Shown here: positions 23,893-32,722 of the stretch, piece by piece
Layout of the letters: every line of letters begins with the position of its first letter
Numbering within the stretch: the stretch's first letter is position 1
Assembly: GCA_021818025.1 (NCBI GenBank)
Contig: JAKAFH010000007.1
Coordinates: 1-41,782 of the forward strand
Length of the DNA: 41,782 bases
Source: Actinomycetes bacterium
Lineage (GTDB): Bacteria > Actinomycetota > Acidimicrobiia > Acidimicrobiales > RAAP-2
Reading direction: 5' to 3'
Notes under the pieces: model-generated
Told to the model about the DNA's origin: nothing
Seen by the model: the letters and a program-made list of their open reading frames with translations, nothing else
Databases searched by the model: none
Translations under genes and position numbers: made by a program

Positions 23893-24785
23893 CGGGTGCG
23901 TCCGGCCTGATCGGGAGAGCGACCGCCGCCGCCCTGCGCGAACGCGGCGACATCGTGGTCACGTTCGTCCGGCCCTCGGGTGGTGGTGGCACCGGTGAGA
24001 CCATTCGCTGGGACCCAGACGCCGACGTCCTCGACGACGGTGACCTGCGCCGCGTGGGCGGTCTTGACGCCATCGTCAATCTCGCCGGCGCCGGCATCGG
24101 TGATCGAAGGTGGAGCACCGAACGTAAGGCGCTCATCCGGCACTCCCGCCTCGCCTCTACGGCATTGGTGCTACGGGCGATCCAGAACTTGCCCGGCGGC
24201 GTCGGGATCCTCGCCAGCGCCTCGGCGATCGGCTACTACGGCTCACGAGGCAGTGAACTGCTCACCGAGACCTCGGTGCGTGGCGATGACTTTCTCGCCG
24301 AGGTCTGCCGATCCTGGGAGGCGGCCGCCCAGCCGGCGAGAGACAACGGAACGACGGTGTCCTTCTTACGCACCGGTATCGTGATGAGCAGCGCCGGCGG
24401 CGCGCTGAAGCGCCAGTTGCCCCTCTTTAAAGCGGGCCTCGGCGGTGTGCTGGGTAACGGAAACCAGTGGATCAGTCCCATCTCCCTCGAAGATGAAGTT
24501 CGAGCGATTCTCTCGCTGATCGATCGCCCGCACGACGGGCCAGTCAACTTGACCGCTCCTGATCAAGTCACCAATCGTGACTTCACACGGACACTCGCGC
24601 GCGTGCTTGGGCGCCCGGCGGTCCTTCGCGTTCCAGCGTTTGCGCTCGCGCTCGTCTTCGGGTCCGACCTCGCCAACGGCGCAGTCTTGGCCAGCCAGCG
24701 GGTCGCGCCGGCGATACTGGTTGAACGAGGTTTCAACTTCTTGTACCCGACGACGACTGAGCTGCTCGCTGCGGCACTGCGGTGA
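23877..24785 (+). CDS. TIGR01777-family NAD(P)-binding epimerase-like protein
   Basis: A 302-residue extended short-chain dehydrogenase-like protein. The Rossmann motif GLTGASGLIGRATAAAL is at the very N-terminus. INLAGAGI-type signature VNLAGAGIGDRRWS, ASAIGYYGSRG and the FLRTGIVMS and PISLEDEV segments are typical of the TIGR01777 (YfcH/SulA-like) family, whose reaction is not established. ATG 23877 fits the fold and has GGATGGA just upstream. A GTG four codons earlier is possible. It overlaps the hydrolase stop by 16 bases. Confidence 0.88.
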   Translation: MRVGLTGASGLIGRATAAALRERGDIVVTFVRPSGGGGTGETIRWDPDADVLDDGDLRRVGGLDAIVNLAGAGIGDRRWSTERKALIRHSRLASTALVLRAIQNLPGGVGILASASAIGYYGSRGSELLTETSVRGDDFLAEVCRSWEAAAQPARDNGTTVSFLRTGIVMSSAGGALKRQLPLFKAGLGGVLGNGNQWISPISLEDEVRAILSLIDRPHDGPVNLTAPDQVTNRDFTRTLARVLGRPAVLRVPAFALALVFGSDLANGAVLASQRVAPAILVERGFNFLYPTTTELLAAALR

Positions 24786-25104
24786 CCGAAAGACAAGTTC
24801 GTTAGTTCTCTATCGCCCTACCCACCAGTACGGCGCGGGTCGAGGCGAGACCGTAGGCGCACCCTCGTACCGCGATGTTCGAGCCCGTGCGTGGTCACAC
24901 TCGCGAGCACGACCTGGGCCATCCACCGACTAACACGCTCGTAACGAGCAGGTCAGGAGGCCTTTCTGCCGAGTTAGTTTTCGCTGTGAATTGTTGCTCC
25001 TGCCACCCCGATCGAACATAAGAGTGGGATAAGGTGAGGGCATCGTCACAAAAGGGTGGCGAGAACTGGGCACAGCGATGTACCCACTAGGGGAGGTTGA
25101 TTCA
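24786..25104 (+). promoter_or_regulatory. intergenic control region of SBP1
   Basis: A 319-base stretch with no gene I can support. It holds a 13-base palindrome GCTCGTAACGAGC (24937-24949), a candidate promoter TTGCTC (24994-24999) with a 17-base spacer and CATAAG (25017-25022), and a strong ribosome site GGGGAGG (25090-25096) eight bases before the SBP1 ATG. This predicts a leader of about 75 bases, unlike the leaderless genes around it. A second possible -10, TAAGGT, lies at 25030-25035. Confidence 0.45.
24937..24949. repeat. 13-base palindrome upstream of SBP1
   Basis: The arms GCTCGT and ACGAGC are perfect around a single central base. It lies about 45 bases upstream of the candidate -35 box, so it could bind a dimeric regulator. 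Inferred only. Confidence 0.4.
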
Positions 25105-26934
25105 ATGAATGTTCGTCGAAGTTTGCGACTCGGCGCGACGCTGGCCCTATCGGCCAGTTCGTTGGCGCTGGGTCTAACACTGGCAAGTCAGAGCCCGAGC
25201 GGTGCCTCTGCGCCAAAGGGAACGATTACGTTCGCCGAAGCGCCCCAAACACCTCCGAACTACATCTTTCCGTATGTCGGTTTCGCGAACTTCTCTGTCT
25301 CAACGCTTAACCAGTTCCAAATGTTGATGTTCCGCCCGATGTATTGGTTCGGTATGGGAACCTCCCCTGCCTATGTGCCCAAGGTCTCCCTGGCGTACTC
25401 GCCGCAGTGGAGCAAGAACAACACCAAGCTCGTCATCAAGATGAAGGGCTGGAAGTTCGCTGACGGTCAGACGGTCAACGCCCAGTCGGTTATGTTCTTC
25501 CTGAACCTCTACAAGGCCGACCCGAAGTCCTACGCCGGGTACGTTCCCGGCTATGGCATTCCGGACCAGGTGACGAGCGCGGTCGGCAAGGGCAACACGG
25601 TCACGATGACGTTCAACAAGCCGATCAACCAGGGATGGTTGCTCTACAACTACCTGTCTGAGATCACGCCATTCCCGAACTCGTGGGACATCACGGCTCC
25701 GGGCAAGACCTCGACGTGCGCCACTGGCGCCTTTGGCGCCAAGTCGACTGACGCGGCGTGCAAGGCAGTGGAGAAGTACCTCGACGGCCAGTCCTCCAAG
25801 ATCAGCACCTACACCGACGCCATGTGGCAGAGCGGTGTTGACGGCCCGTGGAAGCTGAAGTCCATGGACACCCTGGGCAACGTGACCTTCGTGCCCAACA
25901 CCAAGTACTCGGGCCCCCAGAAGGCCCAGGTCGCCATGGTGAAGGAAGTGCCGTTCGCCTCCGCTGCGGCTGAGCTCAACGCGCTGCGCGCGGGCACGAT
26001 CGACCTCGGCTACGTGGACTCGACACAGATCACCTCGCCGGCACCCGCGATTGGCAAGGCCGGCCCCAACATTGCCGCACTCGCGGGCAAGTACAACCTG
26101 ACCTCGGGTCTCTCGTGGGCGTACAACTACGACCCGCTGAACTTCGCCAAGAGCAACCCGCTCCAGGCCGTGTTCAAGCAGTTGTACTTCCGCCAGGCGC
26201 TGCAGACCTCGACTGACCAGAACGGGATCATCCAGAAGATCTTCAAGGGCTACGGTATCCCGACATTCAGCCCGGTTCCCTACGGCACGCCGACGTCGAT
26301 CGCCAAGCCGGTGTCGAACCCGTATCCGTTCAGCCTCTCGAAGGCCAAGTCGCTGTTGACGTCGCACGGTTGGAAGATCGAAGGCGGCGTGATGACCTGC
26401 GTGAAGCCCGGAACCACCTCCTCGAGTTGTGGAGCGGGCGTCAAGGCCGGAACGAAGCTGAACCTCACGCTTGAGTACGTCTCGGGCGCGCCGGCGGTCA
26501 CCGACACGGTGAATGCTGAGGTCTCTGACTGGAAGACGATTGGCATCAACACCACCACGTCGACGAACACCTTCAACAACGTCATCAGTGGCTGTGGTCA
26601 GTCGGGTACCCAGAAGTGGGAGATCTGCACCTGGGGTGCTGGCTGGATCTACGCACCGGACTACTACCCGTCGGGTGAGGAGCTCCTCATGACGGGTGCC
26701 GGCTCCAACAACGGCAGCTACTCGAACCCGAAGATGGACAGCATCATCAAGGCAACGTTCTCTGGTAACTCGACCTTGACCCAGTACGCCAAGTACGCGG
26801 CGTACCAGGTCCCGACGCTCTACCAGCCGACGCAGACGCCAATTGGTGAGTTCATCAAGACCCTCAAGGGTGACCCATCGGCGCTCGTTCCAAGCGTTCT
26901 GCAGAACTTCATGCCGGAGTACCTGCACTTCTAG
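25105..26934 (+). CDS. peptide-type ABC transporter substrate-binding protein SBP1
   Basis: A 609-residue SBP_bac_5-type binding protein (Dpp/Opp cluster). The signal peptide MNVRRSLRLGATLALSASSL ends near GASA. There is no lipobox Cys, unusual for a Gram-positive SBP. The core has WKFADGQTVNAQSVMFFLNL, SGVDGPWKLKS and LYFRQALQTSTDQNGI, typical of the family. Cys residues come in pairs (STC..AAC, MTC..SSC, SGC..EIC), suggesting disulfides. Codon use is strongly biased to a few C- or G-ending codons with many Lys (AAG) and Asn (AAC), as in highly expressed genes. The ATG has GGGGAGG eight bases upstream, and a long terminator hairpin follows. It is a clear paralogue of SBP2 at 32723. Confidence 0.92.
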   Translation: MNVRRSLRLGATLALSASSLALGLTLASQSPSGASAPKGTITFAEAPQTPPNYIFPYVGFANFSVSTLNQFQMLMFRPMYWFGMGTSPAYVPKVSLAYSPQWSKNNTKLVIKMKGWKFADGQTVNAQSVMFFLNLYKADPKSYAGYVPGYGIPDQVTSAVGKGNTVTMTFNKPINQGWLLYNYLSEITPFPNSWDITAPGKTSTCATGAFGAKSTDAACKAVEKYLDGQSSKISTYTDAMWQSGVDGPWKLKSMDTLGNVTFVPNTKYSGPQKAQVAMVKEVPFASAAAELNALRAGTIDLGYVDSTQITSPAPAIGKAGPNIAALAGKYNLTSGLSWAYNYDPLNFAKSNPLQAVFKQLYFRQALQTSTDQNGIIQKIFKGYGIPTFSPVPYGTPTSIAKPVSNPYPFSLSKAKSLLTSHGWKIEGGVMTCVKPGTTSSSCGAGVKAGTKLNLTLEYVSGAPAVTDTVNAEVSDWKTIGINTTTSTNTFNNVISGCGQSGTQKWEICTWGAGWIYAPDYYPSGEELLMTGAGSNNGSYSNPKMDSIIKATFSGNSTLTQYAKYAAYQVPTLYQPTQTPIGEFIKTLKGDPSALVPSVLQNFMPEYLHF

Positions 26935-27229
26935 ACAAAATGCCGTCACACGCTGACGTAAAAGAGCCCCCGGTCTGCAAAGACCGGGGGCTCTTTTACG
27001 ATGCTGAGGATCGAGCTTCAGCGGCCCCACCGTGCGTCCGCGTCGCACGGTCGAAGAACGGTACACCGCCGGACTAGCGCCCCAGGAATCGACCCGTGGC
27101 GCTGCTTGGAGCCAGTCCCTTTGAACGCTCTTTCCCATCCCACACAATTGTCCAAAAACCCTTGAAATCAAGGTCAGAATCGCTATTCCGCCCTTAGGTC
27201 GCGCCCGTCTTTGGCTAGACTCGTTTCCC
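26935..27229 (+). other. intergenic region between SBP1 and ATPase gene
   Basis: About 295 bases without a gene. The first part is the terminator. The rest is ordinary sequence until TAGACT at 27216-27221, eight bases before the ATPase ATG, which would again give a nearly leaderless message. Nothing else was recognised. Confidence 0.5.
26957..27000 (+). terminator. intrinsic terminator after SBP1
   Basis: Two perfect 20-base arms (26957-26976 and 26981-27000) surround a GCAA tetraloop, with a TTTT run inside the 3' arm. It begins 22 bases after the SBP1 stop and separates it from the ATPase gene. The arms contain AAAAGAGCCCCCGG and its complement. Confidence 0.9.
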
Positions 27230-29239
27230 ATGTCGCCGTTGCTTTCGGTTTCGAATTTGAAGGTCCAATTCACGACTCGTCAGTCATTCGCTACTGCAGT
27301 TGATGACTTCTCGATGGATATCGAGCCCGGCGAATGCGTCGGGCTCGTTGGCGAGTCGGGATGCGGTAAGACGACCTCAGGACTCGCCATCATGCGACTC
27401 CTGCCCGGCAGTGGTCACATCACCGCTGGCTCGATCGTGTTCGACGGTGTGAACTTCCTCGACCTCTCCGAGCGCGAGATGCAACGCGAACGCGGACGCT
27501 CCGTGGCGCTCATCCCACAGGACCCGATGAGCTCGCTCAACCCGACGACCAAGATCGGAGCCCAGATCGCCGAAGGGCTGAAGATTCACACCGGTGCGAG
27601 TGACGCCGACGCCCGTCGACGAGCGATCGAAGTGCTCGAGATGGTCGAGATGCCGCGCCCCGCCGAGCGACTCAGCCAGTATCCGTTCGAACTCTCGGGC
27701 GGACTGCGCCAGCGCGTCATCATCGCCATGGGCCTCGTGTGCTCGCCCAAGCTCCTCATCGCCGACGAGCCCACCACGGCGCTCGACGTCACCATCCAGG
27801 CGCAGATCTTGGACCTGCTCGACCGGCTCCGCAGCGAGCTCAACATGGGCGTGTTGCTGATCACCCACGACATGGGCGTCATCGCCGGGCGAGCCAACCG
27901 CGTCGTCGTCATGTACGGCGGGCGCAAGGTCGAAGAGGCGACGACCGACACGCTGTTCGCGTCGATGCACCACCCGTACTCGCAGGCGCTGCTCGCCTCG
28001 ATGCCCAGCATCGAGACCGCGTCCAAGACGCACCTCACCTCGATTCCGGGACTGCCGCCGGACTTGACCAAGGAGATCGTCGGGTGTCGGTTCGCGCCGC
28101 GCTGCCGGTACGCCCAAGACGACTGCCGGGTCAATGACCCCGACTTCACCGTCAAAGACGCCCACGGCTTCGCCTGCTTTCACCCCGTTGACGGACCCCG
28201 CATCGAGACCCGAGTCGACGAAGTTGCTTCCTCGACCGCCGGCTCGCAGACCGAGATCTTGCGGGTGGAGAACCTCGTCAAGGAGTTCCCGATCAAGCGC
28301 GGACTCATCCGTCGCAAGGTCGGTGCGATCCACGCCGTGTCTGACATCTCGTTCACCATCAAAGAAGGTGAGACCTTCGGACTCGTCGGGGAGTCCGGCT
28401 GTGGCAAGACGACGGTCGGCCGCATGATCGTTGGCCTCGAGGACATCACCGGTGGCACCATCTCGTTCCAGGGCACCAAGGTGTCGGGCAAGGGACACAA
28501 GCCGACCACCCAGGAGCGCCGCGACCGTCAGATGATGTTCCAGGACCCGTACTCGTCGCTGAACCCCCGCATGAAGGTCGGCGAGGTCGTCCGCGAGCCC
28601 TTGGCCATCCACAGCGAGGGCACCAAGGCCGAGCAGCGCCGGCGCGTCTCGGAGTTGCTGCTCACGGTGGGACTCGAGCCCTCGGCGGCCGACCGGTACC
28701 CCCACGAGTTCTCGGGTGGCCAGCGCCAGCGCATCGGCCTGGCCCGGGCGATCGCGCTCAATCCGAAGCTCGTCATCGCCGACGAGCCCGTCTCGGCCCT
28801 GGACGTCTCCATCCAGGCCCAGATCCTCAACCTCATGAAGGATCTCCAGCGCGAGCACGGGCTCTCCTACATCATGATCAGCCACGACCTCGCCGTGGTC
28901 TACTACATGGCGGACTCCATCGGTGTCATGTACCTCGGCAAGCTGGTCGAGATCGGTGACGCGGAGTCCGTCTTCCGCCGGCCGGCCCACCCCTACACCC
29001 AGGGCCTCTTGGACGCGGTTCCGGTCCCCGACCCGCAGTCATCGCGTCAGCGCCGTGGTCGCCAGGTGAAGGGCGAACTCCCCTCTCCCGTGGACCCGCC
29101 GTCGGGCTGCCGGTTCCGGACCCGGTGCCCGCGAGCGCAAGATATCTGCACGAACGAGGAGCCCCAGTTCGAGTCCTTTGGCGACTCTCACCGCGCGGCG
29201 TGCCACTTCCCGCTCCAGACGCCGGTTTCAATCCGCTGA
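27230..29239 (+). CDS. fused double ATPase of peptide-type ABC transporter (DppD-DppF-like)
   Basis: A 669-residue protein joining both nucleotide-binding subunits of a Dpp/Opp-type importer. Domain 1: Walker A GESGCGKTT at 41-49, signature LSGGLRQRV near 156, Walker B LLIADEPTTALDVT, then the Cys-rich oligopeptide C-terminal motif GCRFAPRCRYAQDDC. Domain 2: Walker A again GESGCGKTT near 387, signature FSGGQRQRI near 494, VIADEPVSALDVS, and GCRFRTRCPRAQDIC near the end. It couples ATP hydrolysis to import. It presumably serves the permeases at 30606-32488, although these lie on the other strand. ATG follows TAGACT by eight bases. Confidence 0.94.
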   Translation: MSPLLSVSNLKVQFTTRQSFATAVDDFSMDIEPGECVGLVGESGCGKTTSGLAIMRLLPGSGHITAGSIVFDGVNFLDLSEREMQRERGRSVALIPQDPMSSLNPTTKIGAQIAEGLKIHTGASDADARRRAIEVLEMVEMPRPAERLSQYPFELSGGLRQRVIIAMGLVCSPKLLIADEPTTALDVTIQAQILDLLDRLRSELNMGVLLITHDMGVIAGRANRVVVMYGGRKVEEATTDTLFASMHHPYSQALLASMPSIETASKTHLTSIPGLPPDLTKEIVGCRFAPRCRYAQDDCRVNDPDFTVKDAHGFACFHPVDGPRIETRVDEVASSTAGSQTEILRVENLVKEFPIKRGLIRRKVGAIHAVSDISFTIKEGETFGLVGESGCGKTTVGRMIVGLEDITGGTISFQGTKVSGKGHKPTTQERRDRQMMFQDPYSSLNPRMKVGEVVREPLAIHSEGTKAEQRRRVSELLLTVGLEPSAADRYPHEFSGGQRQRIGLARAIALNPKLVIADEPVSALDVSIQAQILNLMKDLQREHGLSYIMISHDLAVVYYMADSIGVMYLGKLVEIGDAESVFRRPAHPYTQGLLDAVPVPDPQSSRQRRGRQVKGELPSPVDPPSGCRFRTRCPRAQDICTNEEPQFESFGDSHRAACHFPLQTPVSIR

Positions 29240-29540
29240 GCGACGCCAGCGTGAGGTGGCGATACCGAGGACTCTCGTGACGTCAGTCCCCCACGTCTGA
29301 GACCCATTAACGTCGGCGAAAGGCCCACGACCCGACTGCCCCGAGCGCGATCGACGATGCCGTCCGAACAGGCTTCACTCACTCCGTCTCGTACGGACAT
29401 CACGCACGGGCTCCACATCGTCGGCCTTGCCACGCGGTCGCCCAGGTTCGTGACCCTCGGGATCCAACGTTCAATCGCCGCGGCGTCCTCGACGCGGGTC
29501 GAGCGATCGGTCCTGGCGGTCGTGCTCCTAACCTCGGCTC
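29240..29540. other. intergenic region, little recognisable
   Basis: About 300 bases between the ATPase and DUF2332 genes. I see no gene on either strand and no convincing terminator. The only signal is TAACCT at 29529-29534 for the next gene. Confidence 0.5.
29529..29534 (+). promoter_or_regulatory. leaderless -10, DUF2332 gene
   Basis: TAACCT, six bases before GTG 29541. The same hexamer and spacing occur at the hydrolase-murF-ddl operon. Confidence 0.6.
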
Positions 29541-30500
29541 GTGGACAGTGCCACAACCTACGCAGTGTTCGCCGAGCGCGAGGTCAAGGGCTATTCGCCC
29601 ACCTACTTCGAGTGGGCGAGTTCGATCGCCCAGGATCGCGCGGTGTTGGCCCTCATCGAAGGGCTGCCCCCACGGTGCCGGCAACCGAACTTGGTGTTCG
29701 CCGCCTGCCGATTCCTCGGTGCCGAGCCTGGCTCCTACGCCACGTTTCGCGAGTTCCTACTCGCCCAGTGGCCCGCCATCGCCGACATTGCGCTCGAGCG
29801 TCGGACCCAAACCAACGAGCCGGGGCGCTGCGCCGTGTTGCTCCCCATCCTCGCGAGTCTGCCCCAGCCCGTGGCGCTGCTCGAAGTCGGCGCCTCCGCC
29901 GGGCTTTGCCTCTATCCAGACTGCTACAGCTACCTCTATGACGCCTCGCACCGCGTCGATCCGCCCGAGGGCGCCAGCGAGGTGCTGCTTGCGTGCGCCA
30001 CGCGGGGAACGCCTCCGCTGCCCGACGCCGTGCCAACAGTCGTCTGGCGTGCGGGAATCGATCTCCACCCACTTGACGTTCGCGACGAGGCGGCGACGCG
30101 ATGGCTCACGGCACTGGTATGGCCCGATCAAGCGTTCCGTCTCGCCCGGCTCGAGCGCGCAGTCGATATCGCGAGGTCGGATCCGCCACGACTCGTCGAA
30201 GGCGATCTCGTCGAACGATTGCGCGGCGTGGCCAATACGGCTACCCGCGACGCGGCGCTGGTGATCTTTCACAGCGCCGTGCTGACCTACCTCGACGTCG
30301 ACCGCCGACGCGCCTTCGTCGACCAAGTCCGGTCCATTCCTGTGACGTGGATCTCCAACGAAGGATCGGGCGTCATCGACACGATTGCGCCAGTGAGCCG
30401 GTCGGCGCACGACAACAACCCGACACCCTTCGTCGTTGCGCGAGACGGCGTCCCCGTGGCCCTTGGCGGAGCGCACGGTCAAACGCTCGACTGGCTGTGA
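29541..30500 (+). CDS. DUF2332 family protein
   Basis: A 319-residue protein of a family common in actinobacteria and without known reaction. The stretch LPQPVALLEVGASAGLCLYPD is the family hallmark and resembles the SAM-binding motif I of class I methyltransferases, so a methyltransferase-like fold is plausible. ALVIFHSAVLTYL and VTWISNEG also match the family pattern. No signal peptide or membrane segment was seen. The GTG start is set by TAACCT six bases upstream. It sits between the two halves of the ABC transporter locus and may be unrelated to transport. Confidence 0.87.
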   Translation: MDSATTYAVFAEREVKGYSPTYFEWASSIAQDRAVLALIEGLPPRCRQPNLVFAACRFLGAEPGSYATFREFLLAQWPAIADIALERRTQTNEPGRCAVLLPILASLPQPVALLEVGASAGLCLYPDCYSYLYDASHRVDPPEGASEVLLACATRGTPPLPDAVPTVVWRAGIDLHPLDVRDEAATRWLTALVWPDQAFRLARLERAVDIARSDPPRLVEGDLVERLRGVANTATRDAALVIFHSAVLTYLDVDRRRAFVDQVRSIPVTWISNEGSGVIDTIAPVSRSAHDNNPTPFVVARDGVPVALGGAHGQTLDWL

Positions 30501-30605
30501 GAGCCTCTCCGGACCCACCTCGTCACGCTCCCGCCCGCCGCCACGTACCACCGCGCAATACGACACAGCTCGTGGCTCGTGACGACAACGTCGCCGTGAA
30601 CCGCC

Positions 30606-31520
30606 CTAGCGCTCGATGAGCCGGACCTCAAAGATGTCGCGCAGGGCGTCACCGATGTAGTTGATCGACACGACAACGAGGATGAAGACGGCCGCAACCG
30701 GATAGATCTCCCACCAGTAGCCGTTCTGGAGCTGCTCAGTCCCTTGCTGGAGCATCGTGCCCCAGTCCGTCTGGGGCGCCACGATGCCCAGTCCAAGAAA
30801 ACCCAATGCCGACAGGAACAAGATGGCGTCAGCGATGGAGAACGTCGCCACGGTCACGATGTTGCTGATCGAGTTCGGGTAGACGTGGCGGCGAATGATG
30901 TGCATGCGCTTCGCGCCCATGGACCGCGCCGCCTGGGAGTACTCGAGGTTTCGAATGAGCAGGGCATCACCTCTGATTATTCGAGCGTTGCCCCACCAAC
31001 CAGTCAGCCCGATCACCAAGATCAGGAGCATCGTGGTCCGATTGAAGATCGTCAAGAGTGCGATGAGCAAGAAGAGGTAGGGAATGGACAAGAAGGCGTC
31101 GAGCAGTCGCATCATCACCGTGTCGGTAACACCACCGAAGAATCCTGACACCATGCCGTAGATGGTTCCAACCACGATGGTGATGACTCCCGCCAAGAAG
31201 CCCAGCGCCAGCGAGTACTCGCCGCCGAAGGCGATGCGACCCAGTTCATCGAAGCCACTCGAGTCGGTGCCCAGGGGGTTGTGCAGTGATGGCGGCGCGT
31301 TCCAGGTGACGTTGAAGGTAGCGGCTTGATTCGTCTGATTCGTGGGGTGGAAGATCGGCCACAGGTAGCAAAAGAGCGTGATGAGGACCACGTAGGCCAA
31401 AGACGCAACGGCCAACTTGTTGTGCACGAAGATCCGAAGCCTCTGTCGCCACAGCGGTTCGATGACGACATCGGTCTCGAGCGCGACGGGACTACTGGGG
31501 GAACTCGCCACGACGGTCAC
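30606..31520 (-). CDS. ABC transporter permease (DppC-like)
   Basis: A 304-residue membrane protein. The N-terminal cytoplasmic segment and first membrane helix (LAVASLAYVVLITLFCYLW) are followed by an extracytoplasmic stretch with HNPLGTDSSGFDELGRIAFG, typical of DppC and OppC. Then come four or five helices with the EAA loop QAARSMGAKRMHIIRRHVYPN, and PQTDWGTMLQQG near the end. It forms the membrane channel with the DppB-like partner, to which it is coupled by a four-base overlap. Confidence 0.93.
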   Translation of the reverse strand: MTVVASSPSSPVALETDVVIEPLWRQRLRIFVHNKLAVASLAYVVLITLFCYLWPIFHPTNQTNQAATFNVTWNAPPSLHNPLGTDSSGFDELGRIAFGGEYSLALGFLAGVITIVVGTIYGMVSGFFGGVTDTVMMRLLDAFLSIPYLFLLIALLTIFNRTTMLLILVIGLTGWWGNARIIRGDALLIRNLEYSQAARSMGAKRMHIIRRHVYPNSISNIVTVATFSIADAILFLSALGFLGLGIVAPQTDWGTMLQQGTEQLQNGYWWEIYPVAAVFILVVVSINYIGDALRDIFEVRLIER

Positions 31521-32488
31521 GAATTCTTTCCTTCTATTCGAATGCGGGGATTGATCAATCCCAGCGCGACGTCGGCAATCAAGTTGCCGAGCAAGGTCAT
31601 GATGGTCACGAGCAGGGTGATGCCCAAGACCGTCGGCACGTCGACGTTCACCGCCGCGTTGACGGTCTGCATTCCCAGCCCTTCGTAGTTAAAGACGCTC
31701 TCGATGATTAGGGCGCCACCGAAGAGCGCCGGAATCGAGAGTCCCAGGATCGTCACGATGGGTCCAAGGGCGTTACGAAACGCGTGACGGAATAGGACGC
31801 GCCGGTTCGAGCAGCCCTTGGCCTTGGCGGTTCGGATGTAGTCCTGCACCAGGACTTCGAGGACGGTGCCACGCATGAACCGGCTCAATCCCGCTACCGA
31901 CAGCAGGGTCAGTGCCGCCACCGGCAAAATGAAGCCCTTCGGGTCGGTGAACATCGCCCACGGTGCGACACCGGACGGCGGCGAATTCGGCAGATGGGGC
32001 CAGTGGAAGCTGAAGGCGTCCATGATCAGCATCGAGAGGAGGAAGGAGGGCATGGAGTAGAGGATGAACGCCGAGCCCGTGGCGGCGTAGTCCACGAAGG
32101 AGTTTCGTTTGGCCGCCTGGTACATCCCGAGGGGAATCGAGATCAGCACGGTGAACAGCAGTGCCGCACCGGCGAGCCAGACCGTGCGCGGCACGTAGAG
32201 CGAGATGATCTGCCACACGGTCATGTTTTGCTTGTACGAGGTGCCCAGGTTGAAGTGCACGAACGTCTGGAGAAAGTAGTTCCAGAACCGGACGATGAAC
32301 GGGTGGTTCATGCCGTGTGTCTGCCCCCAATAGGCCACGCGCGCCTTCGTGGCGTTCGTACCCATGATGGCGTACGCGGGCGCGAGAATTCCCCCCTGCT
32401 GAAAATACGGCAGCGAAAAGGTGAAGAACATGACGATGAGGAGCACGACAAATGACTGAACAAGTCGACGAATGATGTACTGCAGCAC
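31517..32488 (-). CDS. ABC transporter permease (DppB-like)
   Basis: A 323-residue membrane protein starting MLQYIIRRLVQSFVVLLIVM, the usual DppB/OppB N-terminus. A large outer loop with YWGQTHGMNHPFIVRFWNY follows, then helices with the EAA loop DYIRTAKAKGCSNRRVLFRH and the end LINPRIRI. The GTG start lies six bases after TAGCAT on the minus strand, so the permease pair has its own leaderless promoter and need not depend on SBP2 transcription. Confidence 0.93.
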   Translation of the reverse strand: MLQYIIRRLVQSFVVLLIVMFFTFSLPYFQQGGILAPAYAIMGTNATKARVAYWGQTHGMNHPFIVRFWNYFLQTFVHFNLGTSYKQNMTVWQIISLYVPRTVWLAGAALLFTVLISIPLGMYQAAKRNSFVDYAATGSAFILYSMPSFLLSMLIMDAFSFHWPHLPNSPPSGVAPWAMFTDPKGFILPVAALTLLSVAGLSRFMRGTVLEVLVQDYIRTAKAKGCSNRRVLFRHAFRNALGPIVTILGLSIPALFGGALIIESVFNYEGLGMQTVNAAVNVDVPTVLGITLLVTIMTLLGNLIADVALGLINPRIRIEGKNS

Positions 32489-32494
32489 GTGCGA

Positions 32495-32500
32495 ATGCTA
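32495..32500 (-). promoter_or_regulatory. leaderless -10, permease operon
   Basis: TAGCAT on the minus strand, six bases before GTG 32488. Confidence 0.6.
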
Positions 32501-32679
32501 GCAGCAGCGTGAACCACTTTTGTGGCGCAAGGTGCTCGTGCGATCCATCAAATTCCCTGGTCAATGGCATGTTCCAGATTACCGATTCTAAAGCGTCGCG
32601 AGAATTTCGTGCCCGAATGTCGGCAAAGGGCTCTTCGAGTGAGTCCCGCGCGTAGCCGGAATTGAACCGCACGCCACCC

Positions 32680-32696
32680 CCGCCGCTCGACGGCGG
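32680..32696 (-). terminator. possible weak terminator after SBP2
   Basis: CCGCCG and CGGCGG form a six-base-pair stem with a five-base loop, about 25 bases after the SBP2 stop on the minus strand. There is no T run, so it is a weak call. It could reduce read-through to the permeases. Confidence 0.3.
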
Positions 32697-32722
32697 CGTC
32701 GAATGGGAATCGTTCGCTATGC

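Noticed and set aside
25300-27273. 657-codon open frame opposite SBP1
   Set aside because: It runs through the SBP1 terminator and promoter region, has no recognisable domain, and is a consequence of strong codon bias in SBP1.
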